Source: Flammeovirga sp. EKP202 | Lineage (GTDB): Bacteria > Bacteroidota > Bacteroidia > Cytophagales > Flammeovirgaceae | Length of the DNA stretch: 62,668 nucleotides | Assembly (NCBI RefSeq): GCF_014534745.1 | Contig: NZ_JACVVP010000044.1 | Span: 1-62,668, forward strand | Direction: 5' to 3' | Part shown: positions 48,101 through 54,588 of the stretch, in pieces | How positions within the stretch are numbered: position 1 is the stretch's first letter | Layout of the letters: each line of letters begins with the position of its first letter | The notes under the pieces: model-generated | What the model was told of the DNA's origin: nothing | Databases searched by the model: none | What the model saw: the letters and a program-made list of their open reading frames with translations, nothing else | Position numbers and translations under genes: made by a program

Positions 48101-49778
48101 TGATGGTGTGAATCAATACAGCATTAACGTTCACTCTCCTGTATTTGATAGCGATGTATATGATATTTACGCAGACGTTGTTTTAACGACAGTCAACAAA
48201 TTGGTTCCAGATGTTTGTCCGGGTATTGATACCGCAAAAGTACATTTCCAAAGAACACCAACTTCGAATTTTACTATTCAAAATCCGGTGGGTTGTGCTC
48301 AACAAGTATTGACATTGGATGCTTCAACTTCTGGTATTCCAAACGGAGAAAATACTTACGAATGGGATTTCAATTACAATGGTACTTTCTCAGCTGATTC
48401 TTCTTCTACCCTTTCAACAATGGATAAAGTTTATGAAGGAGAAGGCACGTATACCATCGCATTGAGAATCACATCAGCACTTGGGTGTACAAGTAATATT
48501 TATTCTGAATCAATCACTATTTACCCAAGCCCTGTCGCTAATTTCAACATTCCTGATCTGATCTGTTTGGATCAAGAATTTGAAGCGAACAATAATGGTT
48601 CAACAGCAGGAAATCCTGATGGAGAAATCACTTGGGAATGGTATATGGATTATGGTGGAAACAATACGATCTCTCAAGGAAGTAATTCATCGATCAATTA
48701 CAGTTATCCTCAAACAGGTAATTATCAAATTGCCTTAGTAATCACCAACAGTTCAGGTTGTCAAGACGTAATGATCAAGGAAATCGATGTTATAGGTCTT
48801 CCTGAAACTACATTTGATCCATTAGTCTACATATGTGAAGGAGAAACTGCCACACTTAGTATCTCAGGGGGTGAATCATGGGAATGGTCTACAGGAGAAA
48901 CAACTTCAACGATCAATGTTACTCCTACTGAATCACAGAAATACGGAGTGAAGTGTTTCAATCAATTAGGCTGTTTCAAAACAGATTCTATTGAAGTGGT
49001 CGTTCTTCCAAACGGATCAGGAAGCTCTATTATAGAAGCTTGTGATTTTGCAGAAGTGACCCTTTCAACCATCATAGATGATCCTGCTGTAGTAAAAGGT
49101 ATTGAGTGGAGTACGGGTGAAACTACCTCTTCTATTGTAGTCACTGAAGCAGGTACATTCTCTTATACCTTACTTGTACAAAGTGATCCGAATGCTGATC
49201 CATGTACCTATACGCATAGTATTACAGTCAATAGAGATCCAATTCCAGGTACGCTTCTTCCATCAGATACCACATTCTGTTTTGAAGATGATGCAAGAAT
49301 TGAATTAGTAGCCACTAATGATCCAAATGTTGTTGTGGTATGGGAAGATACAGAAGAAACAACGCCAACAGTAACAAGAGGTGAAGAAGGCGTTTATGCT
49401 GTAAAAATCATGGATACTTCTAGAGAAACAGCATGTTTTGAAGAATACGAAATCAATGTCGTAGAATTATGTCCTCCAAGAATTTCAGCGCCAACAGGCT
49501 TTACGCCAAACGGTGATGGCTTGAACGACACTTTCTACATTGAAGCCTCCGATTTATTCAATATCACTTTGACGATTTATAACCGTTGGGGAGAAATTAT
49601 TTTCTACAGAGAATATGCGGATGAATATGAACTCAAAGATCCTAAAAAAGGTTGGGATGGTACGTATAGAGGTCGTAAGGTATCGATTGGTGATTATGTG
49701 TATACATTAACTTATGAAAGTGAATTGTATCCTGGTGAGAAGTTTAGAAAGGATAGCGGTATTTCGGTGATTTATTAA
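36129..49778 (+). CDS. Giant repetitive cell-surface protein with type B T9SS sorting domain
   Basis: 4549 residues, with a signal peptide ending NDAKAQ (a second Met at residue 4 may be the start). Residues about 30-255 form a unique N-terminal region. From 256 to about 3723 run about 34 copies of a repeat of roughly 100 residues, each with an early Cys (LC), GYTYxW, GG[ST], a G[ND][ND]xSGL loop, a F[DN]xxSxxI strand and a late Cys, ending TINRxPD. Residues 3724-4042 hold three longer, diverged Ig-like units, then two PKD-like domains (4043 on). The last 100 residues (4448-4549: FTPNGDGLNDTF, YNRWGEIIF, WDGTYRG, GDYVYTLTYE) are the CHU_C/gliding-motility type B sorting domain, so export is through the T9SS. 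A SprB-like adhesin or filament is likely. Partner is the PorP/SprF protein 12 bases upstream. Confidence 0.92.
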   Translation: MKIMKRYLLSIFVIFVTSLLFINDAKAQPPIELDDILLCGKTNNGNVDYELPGYNGNGYNNDGKSYNFLWTMTVVEGEIEVKNGETTSSVKIQFKKQIGGFAIGKLKIEVWEDGCSENSGSNSGVPTGCYNVKEIYVGFYVAQAFGLSVLEDPIDQCAPATQTINAGFDDLPIDVSFDPQWNLESTTGLTATKVTDLTNQINQATTNKETDLPITVENIDFEPTANTATITLTATSACGGTSATSDPIVLTFYRTPEIAVGALTEVCATNGQNLGQVIAETTDPFTYAWDIGGASSGTVNLTGGSFTFNTSGTNNSGLVVTDVQFDTDVLQMSATFDISASGALGGCGGDTDQIVVTFINSALKTVTSPFCSLQNGGNFTVANENTAAYGYDYQWSINSITSGANVDLVAFGNDNSGLRLDNIVFNGDESVINLTLDLTVSGLNTTCNTQSYNVVINRTPPQLSQADITFCALDGSSGNAGVAEDTSPINGYTYTWSKVGTPSNGDYDIVPSANGTGFTIDNVAFNNKEETITGVARLDITGLDPTCGDSFVEINITINSLPSAQGLTSIVLCADQNGSYNVIPANDPQDVVNGQTYNWSYTLDDPSLGSLTLSPTTNLDQSGLDFNNVTFNGSNTSLTGFVHLQVTGSICGATTTDIPFTIYRRPSVLDITSVELCATQNESLIEIITAHNDNFSGYDFNWTIGTINGGNTTPIIYGNNDSGVRFQDVVFDPNSQQITTTLDLVINGLASDCGNTMSIPVTIDRNPDVLANLTDFTTCQLDLATPGIFVVTPYTEDFPTIEYDWINKTETGGTTTLTKTGNDFSGLRLDDVDFDNGSSVINGSIEVTVTGAGAGCTATTQTLNYTIYRIPDGLQFTTPQACVTNGQNNVVLIPANTEIVSDFNYTWQLLSINNGTADFSGINATDNSGLSVSNIAFNTNQSQITATIRASVTNVDGSCNASSVDFTVTLDRTPQVTTIGAQTYCFVEGAIDQEVSPEILDVLTGYTYTWSINNITNGTLTGTAFGNQDTGFKLTNVTFNDNQETVTADVDVEVQTASCGLVTHTIPVTINRIPDIINQSNIALCAFDLETNVQAITANAATDVITGATYSYTVNTTDGVITTSQNGSDNSGLVFTSIDFNGNNTTISGTIDVEVTLPQCGRVTNSIPFVIYRKPDQLALSAIDLCAENGLASITAVTANTDFFAGYTFDWTLTVNSGGTMGMTTNGNNDSGVDFTSITFNANSEVITATLDLEVVGLDASCGNTVSIPVNVYRIPDIFANLTDFETCILKGTTSVDVVGTSTEDYPNMTFTWTEKVAPSNGSTITLDPYGTDGEALRFINVDFGNGESEITGTITLTVNNPAGGCATTKDFNYIIHRLPDGLQISDQLLCALNGDTNIQLQGLNTEIVDNYSYQWSISNFTGGTATVSSTAVGVGSDGSDLYLNDINFNTGSSTLTATIRGTVIGMDNSCTGATKDITVTVHRIPDAFRLTDQSFCLQNGAVTETLASPETDVIAGYTYTWTHSVTGGTITTSTTGTNNSGLDLTNVAFDPSATQIIGTVTLTVAGIDANCGTNSHSFTITINRLPDNLSTTAVNLCQLDGDTDVNVFNPNAVAVGTFAYVWEWESISGGTVTLSGYGNNNSGLEFDNITFSGSSNIIQGTLKTTVNNVDASCTPTPIYTTVEIHRVLDLTGHTGPIEFCAYQGDTDQLVLNEIAQAINGYDFNWSIDNISNGTIVLDPSGNNNSQLEFDDITFDAGEVLISGDLLLEVNNVDASCGTISQTVPFSIHLLPDVLKLTGYSISLCSYAVNMNQLIDTGNDTALNGYTYNWSFQTAPSGGTFELPTATDHTKADQSDLNFYNINFDASSTVINAVIRLTVTGLSTTCGITEKLIPVVIDLEADDPNLVDQVVCAEEGETNVMGYAEDLNLFAGVTSTWTISNVSGGTISGITQYGNLNSGVLFDQVNFDADSEQITGELTLVQMTPNCTDKTETIDFTINRTFDLGSYTSIELCTTDNDTNTTQIFAPISDNFPTITYAWAKNGTFTDGDFELVPSANNTGLSIQNIQFDDGKSIITGSVTLTVTTPDCGVITQDIPVNVTRKVELADVTLNDLCVTENSSGHILHDEVLENIAGFSYDWNVVTATVNGGTFDLDISGNNNSLLTVNNVVFDNNSIEITADITLSVNSSCDNSTVTKQIRIQRIPDLTTLTDVVICALQDTDGETIVIENTEDFGSGVTYNWSIATGTLSGGTVTLVPSTTNNNSGLVLDDIHFDDSIDPSSSSISFTVDLEVTGLCQTLNQSFTVQIDRAVDMSIFPASITECQLDEATDVEVIAVATETVDNFNYTWSIVSISGGTFSLDPQGTDASGLQLDAIQFNDSTTPSSATINAVIRVQNTNGCAIDSKDIPVTINRLPSINDVVSIETCVDENATGVELINQAFEEIDGYVYSWSYDNTTFTGGSADFAGANTDGSGLELTSITFDDNSATVSGIVTVNISNSCGIGDKDIPFTLHRIPNTASITLNTACATSGNGTATLFNGLSETLADWTFEWALIEGSVSGGSLTLSATTTQSNEALMAENINFDANQKTITGNVTLIITSTSCNDQSITLPFTINREIDLDAITLNELCVVQGSTLQILNAESTETLDGYAYNWTNLNIISGGSFTVSSDGNNNSRLLANDITFDANSLVINAEITLDVTGSCNTASRTIPITINRIPDLSSISNQFLCLVQNTTDEILVTASTETLGTIDYTWTIDASTLTGGSATLQAYGNNNSGVRLQTVTFDTNSDEITFTVDVSLSNACQGSTTSFDVTINRQVDFSLFPDTIEECLVDNSTGITVIDPQTEQINNITFDYEIVTASLNGGSFTLETSGTDNSGLILNDIQFDNTSDQIQANVRVFNEAGCSLDDKTIAVTIRRMADQTTLTEVNLCVENNATNTEAIAENEFAIDNMVYSYQIINVIGGQIPSFTQNGNNNSQLVLDQVIFNADQTNITADIVLTVNNSCDATPYTIPLNIERTVDLSSITLNELCATDEDGSTMELYAESTENLPSWSYTWTLLPSTMTGGSFTIAPKGNQNSSLDASAINFDEGSNEITASVNLTLTGSCNDATQTLPITIRRNVDLQSITLNELCVIQGSTAQILNPESTETITGYTYNWTNLTITNGGSFTVSSDGNNNSRLLANNITFDANSLVINAEITLDVTGSCNTASRVIPITINRIPDLSVISNQVRCLIQNSTDETLITASTETWGTIDYSWTIDASTLTGGTATLEAYGNNNSGVNLQTVTFDEGSDVITFTVNVTLSNACQGSNTSFDVTINRQIDFSLFPDTIDECLVDNSTGITVIDPQTEQINNITFDYEIVTGSLNGGSFTLETSGADDSGLILNAIQFDDTSDEIQANVRVFNESGCSLDEKIIAVTIQRVADQTTLTGVDLCLTNNATNVEAIEENEFAIDNMVFNYQIININGGQIPSFTQSGNNNSQLVLDQVIFDMDQTNITADIVLTVNNSCDATPDTIPLTINRSVDVASIDLNELCAFDEDGSTLELWAGNSENLPSWTYTWILLDGTTGGSFDLSTKGNQGSGLDVSAINFDEGSDVITGSVTLNTTGSCNNIIQTFTITIRRSIDLSNIRDYENCVDGLEDLELYTSNDEELASIDHTWTSSVTGGSFTLVPTGNNNAGLTLQDITFDNNSYAITGTLTINQTGSCDERSQTVNINLYRAPVFTNSDTLVFCQDEINTIEGISSDAGVFNIRWEVASIDGASASGINKINAYNNSTSNTLTNLQMTKDDFEASSGLITVTFNLITSNSLYSSCESTQEVVVQFTRIPEITIPDAEAEGCSAVPVVLMPFGDDDFSEDYNYEWNLDVASLVGTSADGSIRIQGLVQSFTGQNLSITLEDTDYNNVNTQQINFDVTLTVTNKVNETCSNAGSTKTFSFTIHRSPIVGLPTDTLAVCEAETISIQSSYDEQSNIEYSWEFLNVVGGQLSNDGVNQYSINVHSPVFDSDVYDIYADVVLTTVNKLVPDVCPGIDTAKVHFQRTPTSNFTIQNPVGCAQQVLTLDASTSGIPNGENTYEWDFNYNGTFSADSSSTLSTMDKVYEGEGTYTIALRITSALGCTSNIYSESITIYPSPVANFNIPDLICLDQEFEANNNGSTAGNPDGEITWEWYMDYGGNNTISQGSNSSINYSYPQTGNYQIALVITNSSGCQDVMIKEIDVIGLPETTFDPLVYICEGETATLSISGGESWEWSTGETTSTINVTPTESQKYGVKCFNQLGCFKTDSIEVVVLPNGSGSSIIEACDFAEVTLSTIIDDPAVVKGIEWSTGETTSSIVVTEAGTFSYTLLVQSDPNADPCTYTHSITVNRDPIPGTLLPSDTTFCFEDDARIELVATNDPNVVVVWEDTEETTPTVTRGEEGVYAVKIMDTSRETACFEEYEINVVELCPPRISAPTGFTPNGDGLNDTFYIEASDLFNITLTIYNRWGEIIFYREYADEYELKDPKKGWDGTYRGRKVSIGDYVYTLTYESELYPGEKFRKDSGISVIY
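36894..47298 (+). repeat. About 34 tandem coding repeats of roughly 300 bp
   Basis: Each unit encodes about 100 residues and can be located by [ILVT]PD at the junction, LC about 12 residues on, and GNNNSGL near the middle. Copies differ at most positions, so the array is old, apart from the block duplication at 43977-47000. It lies wholly inside the giant gene. Confidence 0.88.
43977..47000 (+). repeat. Recent tandem duplication of a five-repeat block
   Basis: The block 43977-45491 (repeats starting ITLNELCVVQGST, SSISNQFLCLVQNTT, SLFPDTIEECLVDNST, TTLTEVNLCVENNAT, SSITLNELCATDEDG) is followed by the same five types in the same order at 45492-47000. The offset is 1512-1515 bases (504-505 codons). 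Nucleotide runs such as ATTACGGTAATCGATCCTCA are identical in both, unlike the other repeats. Confidence 0.85.
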
Positions 49779-49780
49779 TC

Positions 49781-49826
49781 CCTCATCATCAGCTCATGAA
49801 TTAATTCATGGGCTGATGATGTGAGG
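49781..49826 (+). terminator. Long hairpin right after the giant gene
   Basis: CCTCATCATCAGCTCATGAA (49781-49800) pairs with the segment 49805-49826 around TTAA, with one two-base bulge and one G-U pair. It starts 3 bases after the stop codon. AAAA, not T, follows, so it may protect the 3' end or act with Rho. Confidence 0.6.
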
Positions 49827-49945
49827 AAAACGGCATAATTAACACCTCCGTTAGATTTTTTTGATTTAATTTAATACAACAGTTTGTCTGAAATGCTTAG
49901 AAAACTGTCATATTTGCAGGACTGTAAAAACGATAAATTACGATT

Positions 49946-50548
49946 ATGAAAACAAAATTTTTACTTTACTCACTACTAGCTGGAGCACTTTGCTTTGGCG
50001 GATGTAACAATGATGATGATAATTCTACTGCCTCATCAAAAGCTGATGTAAGCTTAAGATCTGGAGGTATTTCAGATTCTAACACAAGAACTACTGCAAG
50101 GGATATCCCCGGCGTTGACTGAGTAGTGGTATCAGTGGCTACACTTACAGTACAAGTAGGTGGTCAAACGGTGACTTTCAACAAAGAAGAAGGAAAAGGC
50201 TATGTAGACTTGCTTCATTTTGAAAGTAAAGACACACTTATCTGGTCAGATGAAACACTTCCTATTGGTGAAGTAGAAAGTGCTATTCTTGGATTAGATA
50301 AAAACGAGGACAGCTATGTGATCGAAACAGGTTCGGACACTCCTGCTAATTTAAAAGTAGCACACAAAGAGTTATCTTTTGATGTAGAATATGATTCTGC
50401 ATTAGCTACTAACACTAAATATATCCTTAAGTTGGATATGGATGGTAGCTTAAGATTAGTGTCTAACGGAAACGGCGACTACGTACTACAACAAGGTACT
50501 GGTGGTCAGCCAAAGGAAGGTGTTTTATATATCGAAAAAGTGCAGTAA
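49946..50548 (+). pseudogene. DUF4382-like lipoprotein gene interrupted by in-frame TGA
   Basis: ATG at 49946 opens a lipoprotein signal peptide (MKTKFLLYSLLAGALCFGGC, lipid-bearing Cys20). After 58 codons the frame meets TGA at 50120-50122, in GVD-stop-VVVS. The same frame then stays open for 141 more codons to 50548, with a domain (VVSVATLTVQVGG, YVDLLHF, LPIGEVESAILGL, LKLDMDGS) that resembles DUF4382 surface lipoproteins. A TGG to TGA change (Trp59) is the simplest explanation. The downstream part could restart at GTG 50126 but would lack a signal peptide. It follows the giant gene on the same strand, after a hairpin. A sequencing error or recoding cannot be excluded. Confidence 0.75.
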
Positions 50549-50578
50549 GCTCACTTTTTTAAAATAAAAATATTTTTG

Positions 50579-50620
50579 AAGTCCCTCTTTCATTTTAATC
50601 AATGACTGAGGGACTTTGTT
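50579..50620 (+). terminator. Terminator after the lipoprotein gene
   Basis: AAGTCCCTC (50579-50587) pairs with GAGGGACTT (50608-50616) around a 20-base loop; TGTTAT follows. It lies 30 bases after the stop codon at 50548. Confidence 0.65.
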
Positions 50621-50735
50621 ATAATAACACTTTATAAAATGAAAGTGGAGCCTGTACATATTAGCTTGTGAAAGTGTAGAAAAGTCTATAGATTTGTGTG
50701 TTACAAACGTATCAAAATGACTAATTAAACTAATA

Positions 50736-51482
50736 ATGGACTCTCGAATACCTATCAGTACCAAGATGGTGTTATCCCTCAATGGTATGTATGGTGTAAT
50801 AGCAATAGTATCATTTCTGGCAGCTTTCTTTACCTCTTTCTTTACGTTACAATCCTTTGATATTAAAACTTTGGCTCACATGAAGGATCATAATTTAGAA
50901 AGAAGCAATGGTGAAATTATCAATGTACTTTATACCAACATAAAAATAAATGGCGAGCCTGTTTACCAATATAACTATGTTTTTCACTCTAAAACGGGAG
51001 ATTTTAATTGGACTTCTTTTCAGGGGGGTGACCATTATGCAGAAGGAGATCAAGTAGTGGTAGAGTACCAAAAATCGAAGCCTCATATTAATCGGATCAT
51101 CGGAATGAGTCATTCTGATAGAGACCTTTTCTCCATCGCCTTGTTATTTGTAGTAGCCATATTCCTATTCTTAAATTTTTGGATTGGGAATAACAGAATT
51201 AATATTCTAAGTAATGGCGAAATTACAAGGGCTATTCTCAAAAAGGATGATTATTCATTACTCCATCAAAAACTACTAACAAATCGCATGACCTTGTCTT
51301 ATATCACTAAAAATGGATGTATTCTTGAAACCTCTAGATTTATTTTTCATCCTCCTCAAAACACTGAATACACCTTGATTTATCATAAAAGTAATCCTAA
51401 AAAAACAATCATAGTAGAACACTTACCTTGGTTTATTCAAAAAGAGGTAAGAGGGATTTACAATAGGTTTACTGCATTATAA
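50736..51482 (+). CDS. DUF3592-like membrane protein
   Basis: 248 residues with two membrane helices, near residues 16-38 (MYGVIAIVSFLAAFFTSFF) and 130-148 (FSIALLFVVAIFLFLNFWI). Between them is a small beta domain (GEIINVLYTNIKINGEPVYQ, YNYVFHSKTGDFNW, VVVEYQKSKPHINRIIG), which matches the DUF3592 pattern: a domain that starts with a variable loop and ends in V-E-Y-x-P. A second related beta domain follows the second helix (GEITRAILKKDD, YTLIYHKSNPKKTIIVE). Function is unknown for the family. It stands alone and is followed by a dispersed repeat. Confidence 0.75.
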   Translation: MDSRIPISTKMVLSLNGMYGVIAIVSFLAAFFTSFFTLQSFDIKTLAHMKDHNLERSNGEIINVLYTNIKINGEPVYQYNYVFHSKTGDFNWTSFQGGDHYAEGDQVVVEYQKSKPHINRIIGMSHSDRDLFSIALLFVVAIFLFLNFWIGNNRINILSNGEITRAILKKDDYSLLHQKLLTNRMTLSYITKNGCILETSRFIFHPPQNTEYTLIYHKSNPKKTIIVEHLPWFIQKEVRGIYNRFTAL

Positions 51483-51906
51483 ACTACAATTTCGTTAATT
51501 AATACAACTCCTTTTATGAAGAATTAATGGTAGTGTATTGTGGTTCGCGAGGACGTTGCAATGCAACGCCCCTACAGAACTGCATTTTAGAAGATTATTA
51601 TAAAACCTTTGTCTTTTGACATGTAACGAGACAATCATTTAGTAGTACTTCCCTCGGCCTTGAAGGGAAAAGCGTTAAGAATTTCGTGAATTGAGCCGTT
51701 AAAAATGATTTTCTTGTTTGAGCTTTAGCGAGTTTAAAATCATTTAGGCGAGAGGAATGGAATTTAGCTTTTGACTTCAAAGCCTTGAATTTTTTGCTTC
51801 GTTTTTGTTTCAAGACAAAATGAAGAAGAAGGAGGTTTGAAAGTTGATCCTATAAATGCTGGCAGAAAGACTGATTGAAAGTTGACGATAATTTAGTTTA
51901 CAGTAT
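51481..51906 (+). repeat. Dispersed intergenic repeat, copy 4 (longest, with both ends)
   Basis: The 426-base element begins AAACTACAATTTCGTTAATT and ends GACGATAATTTAGTTTACAG, which are imperfect inverted copies. Its left module (GGTAGTGTATTGTGGTTCGC, TTGCAATGCAACG) is shared with copies at 3700 and 62517. Its middle (51641-51790) is shared in inverted orientation with 55811-55958, and its right part with copy 1 and the fragment at 18047. It is the best reference copy and shows how the shorter ones derive by deletion. An open frame of 71 codons on the minus strand (51598-51813) lies inside it. Confidence 0.75.
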
Positions 51907-51920
51907 AATTTCCATTGCTT

Positions 51921-51957
51921 ATAAAAAAACGAAGCTGAAAAATTCAGCTCCGTTTTT
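51921..51957 (-). terminator. Intrinsic terminator of the agarase gene
   Basis: AAAAACGAAGCTGAA (51925-51939) pairs with TTCAGCTCCGTTTTT (51943-51957), with one mismatch; on the minus strand a run of seven T follows. It lies 76 bases beyond the stop codon. Confidence 0.8.
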
Positions 51958-52032
51958 GAAGTTACTTTATATAATTTAAGTACGTATATACCTTGGCCAA
52001 CTGAATCTGTCCCTATGTTGCCTGGGTACTAC

Positions 52033-54588
52033 TTAGTTCGTAAGTGCCACCTTAATCTTATTCGTTTGATTTTTTCCCGTGAAAGTAATGAAGTAAATAC
52101 CTTTTGGAAGTACACTTAAATCAAATTGATGTTTGTAGTTAAAATCTATTTCTGATTGGTAAACATTTGCACCATTCAAGTTATAGATCGCAACAGTATA
52201 CTTCCCTGCTGTTAACCCTTCCACAAATAGGCCACCAGTTGATGGATTAGGATATGATTTTATTTTCTGAAAATTGTCATCTACTGAAGAAATGATTTCA
52301 CGATCTTTACTACTCGCTGCAAAATTCATTTTATCTAAGTTCCATTGCCAATCATTATCTCCAGAGGCTACCACCCTAAACGTATGATCTCCTGCTGTAA
52401 GATTAAATGAAGAACTTGCCTTTAATGACTGATAATTCGTCCAGCTTTCATTCGAAGGAACTTCATCCTTTGTGACTTCAGTTCCATCTACTAGCAATTG
52501 AATCTCAGTTCCTGTCAACATTGGTGTTGTAATAAAATACTCGACTGAATATTCTCCCGAACGTTCTACATTGACATTATACTCCGCCCAGTCTCCTGCA
52601 TTGACGTAGTTAATACCTACACTTTCTATTTTTCCTACTCCAAAAGGAACAAATGAATCATCATAAGTTCCCCCTGTAGAAGTAAAATCTTCTGCCTCAA
52701 TTGTAAAGTCAAATGGAGTTGTTGTAGGTGGAGGTGTCACTGTATGGACAGGAATAAATATGAGTTTATCTAAATTCCATTGCCAATCATTTCCACCAGA
52801 AGCCACAAGTCTTAAAGTATGAAAACCAGAAAATGTGATCGGTTCACTACCCGAAAGTGCGGTATAATCATCCCAACTTCCATTATTTGGAACTGCCGTT
52901 GTGCAAACCGTCGTTCCATCCAACACCAAGCTGACCTCTGTATCTGAAGTCGATGGCGTAGAAATCATATATTCTACGGTATAAGTTCCTGAAACATTGA
53001 TTGTGTACTCTGCCCAGTCTCCAGAATTGACATAATTAACGCCTCCTGTTCCTCTATTCATTCCTAATGGAACGTGTCCATCGTTGAAAGTACCTCCCGT
53101 TTCTTCGAATGATTCTGCTTCTATTTCAAAAGTTTCTCCTTGAATAGGTGGTGCTGATAAAGCATTTACAGTGATTGTTGATGTCGCTGTATGACCACCA
53201 TCTGTTGTAGTTACCGTGATGACAGCCGTTCCCTTACTTACTGCGGTTACTCGTCCAGATTGGTCTACCCTAGCTACATTTTCATCACTTGAAGTAAATG
53301 TTATTGATTTATCTGTAGCATTTTCAGGTATCACTTGTCCTTGAAGGTTACCTTTTGCTCCTATTTCTAATGTCATTGTCGAAGGAGTGATAGAAACACT
53401 CTCAACAGCAACTGCATTTTCAGAAGGTATTGGCTTGTAAACCCTAACCCAATCTACTTCCATTGTATTTTTGGCAGGGTCTGCTAAGTCTGCATCCGGT
53501 GGTGTTTCTCCCCTACTGACTAACCAACTTTGAGATTCTACATTAATAATAATGTCCATTTCTTTCGTAAAACCATTTCCATTTTGGTATTCACCTGGAT
53601 CAATCACATTAATACCATTTGAATTATCACTTGCTTCTTGTAAAGTATTCATCGAGAAATTAGCACTTGTAGCATATACAGTCACTTTTGAATAGCCATT
53701 TGAACCATTTTTTGGCATTCCACCAACATTATTTCCCCATGAATCCTCCGTATTTGCAGGATGTTGATCATCATAATAAGTATATTCCCAAGTTCCATTC
53801 ATCAACGTTGCTATCGCATTATGGTACATTACCCTTACTAATTCTCCATCTATGTAGTATTCAAAATGATTTGGTGTTTTCCAATATACACCTAACCTCA
53901 AATACCTTCTATCACCATCATTCCAAGCCCAATCACCCCAGCCGTAAGAAGCACTTACTCTACTGTCGGGCCACCAACTGTTCCAATCTCTTGGCTGATA
54001 GTCATGAAACGGATTTCTGATGAAAGAGTGATGAGAAATATGCGTAAGATGTTTGAACCCATTTACTCCTCCATAATTTTCAATGATATCAATTTCTTGT
54101 GTATCATCAGGGCTTAATAACCAGAAGCAAGAAGCTAAACTGATGTTTGCCACACTGATCGCTGATTCAACATAAACAGGGTATTGTACTCTACCATTGG
54201 AAGTTACACAACCTGCATTGACGCCATTATCGGGTTTTTCCATTTTGGGAGAATTTCCATTCCAAGGATTCGCTTGATTGTTTTGATCCCATCTTGAAGA
54301 GTTAATAAACAAACTACCATCTCGTACGGATACATTCTGGTATTTCCAATACGTTGTACCCGGACCATCCCAAGCGTTATGATAGAAATTATACCACTTT
54401 CCATCACCAAAGTTTGTTTTAGCGTTGACAGGGTTAAAAGTATAGTTAAAATCATCCGATACATTATCCTGTAATTCCCAAATATTTCCTGCACCTGCAT
54501 TGGCAGGTACTGCTATTCCGCTCCAGTCTTGTGCTGAAACATTAAGATACATCATTATGGCCGCTGCCACTAAGAGTACTTTTCTCAT
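52033..54588 (-). CDS. Secreted GH16 family beta-agarase-like enzyme with two CBM6 modules and T9SS tail
   Basis: 851 residues. Signal peptide 1-19 (ending LNVSA). GH16 catalytic domain about 20-395; the active-site motif E-I-D-I-I-E gives the nucleophile Glu165, Asp167 and acid/base Glu170. The aromatic stretches GDGKWYNFYHNAWDGPGTT and FEYYIDGELVRVMYHN are typical of agarase/porphyranase members, which cut galactan chains of red algae. Next are a Big_2 Ig-like domain (about 395-480) and two CBM6 modules (about 487-615 and 628-760), each with NSGDWAEY or NAGDWAEY, agarose-binding in related enzymes. The end (YPNPSTGG, YNLNGANVYQ, LPKGIYFI) is a type A T9SS sorting domain. Agarase is preferred over porphyranase or carrageenase by memory of motifs only. 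Confidence 0.9.
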   Translation of the reverse strand: MRKVLLVAAAIMMYLNVSAQDWSGIAVPANAGAGNIWELQDNVSDDFNYTFNPVNAKTNFGDGKWYNFYHNAWDGPGTTYWKYQNVSVRDGSLFINSSRWDQNNQANPWNGNSPKMEKPDNGVNAGCVTSNGRVQYPVYVESAISVANISLASCFWLLSPDDTQEIDIIENYGGVNGFKHLTHISHHSFIRNPFHDYQPRDWNSWWPDSRVSASYGWGDWAWNDGDRRYLRLGVYWKTPNHFEYYIDGELVRVMYHNAIATLMNGTWEYTYYDDQHPANTEDSWGNNVGGMPKNGSNGYSKVTVYATSANFSMNTLQEASDNSNGINVIDPGEYQNGNGFTKEMDIIINVESQSWLVSRGETPPDADLADPAKNTMEVDWVRVYKPIPSENAVAVESVSITPSTMTLEIGAKGNLQGQVIPENATDKSITFTSSDENVARVDQSGRVTAVSKGTAVITVTTTDGGHTATSTITVNALSAPPIQGETFEIEAESFEETGGTFNDGHVPLGMNRGTGGVNYVNSGDWAEYTINVSGTYTVEYMISTPSTSDTEVSLVLDGTTVCTTAVPNNGSWDDYTALSGSEPITFSGFHTLRLVASGGNDWQWNLDKLIFIPVHTVTPPPTTTPFDFTIEAEDFTSTGGTYDDSFVPFGVGKIESVGINYVNAGDWAEYNVNVERSGEYSVEYFITTPMLTGTEIQLLVDGTEVTKDEVPSNESWTNYQSLKASSSFNLTAGDHTFRVVASGDNDWQWNLDKMNFAASSKDREIISSVDDNFQKIKSYPNPSTGGLFVEGLTAGKYTVAIYNLNGANVYQSEIDFNYKHQFDLSVLPKGIYFITFTGKNQTNKIKVALTN

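Noticed and set aside
36545-49144. Many 60-100-codon antisense open frames in the giant gene
   Set aside because: They recur at the same phase in each coding repeat, which is expected from repeat composition and not from genes.
36129-49778. Reading the tandem repeats as a CRISPR-like or satellite array
   Set aside because: The units are diverged, in one open frame and roughly 300 bp long, with protein-level conservation, so they are coding repeats.
50525-50782. 85-codon minus-strand open frame
   Set aside because: It spans the terminator at 50579-50620 and overlaps the ends of two real plus-strand genes.
51598-51813. 71-codon minus-strand open frame with a Lys/Ser-rich product
   Set aside because: It lies inside the dispersed repeat; the matching frame at 55818-56003 differs by small offsetting gaps that change the middle residues, which argues against a selected protein.
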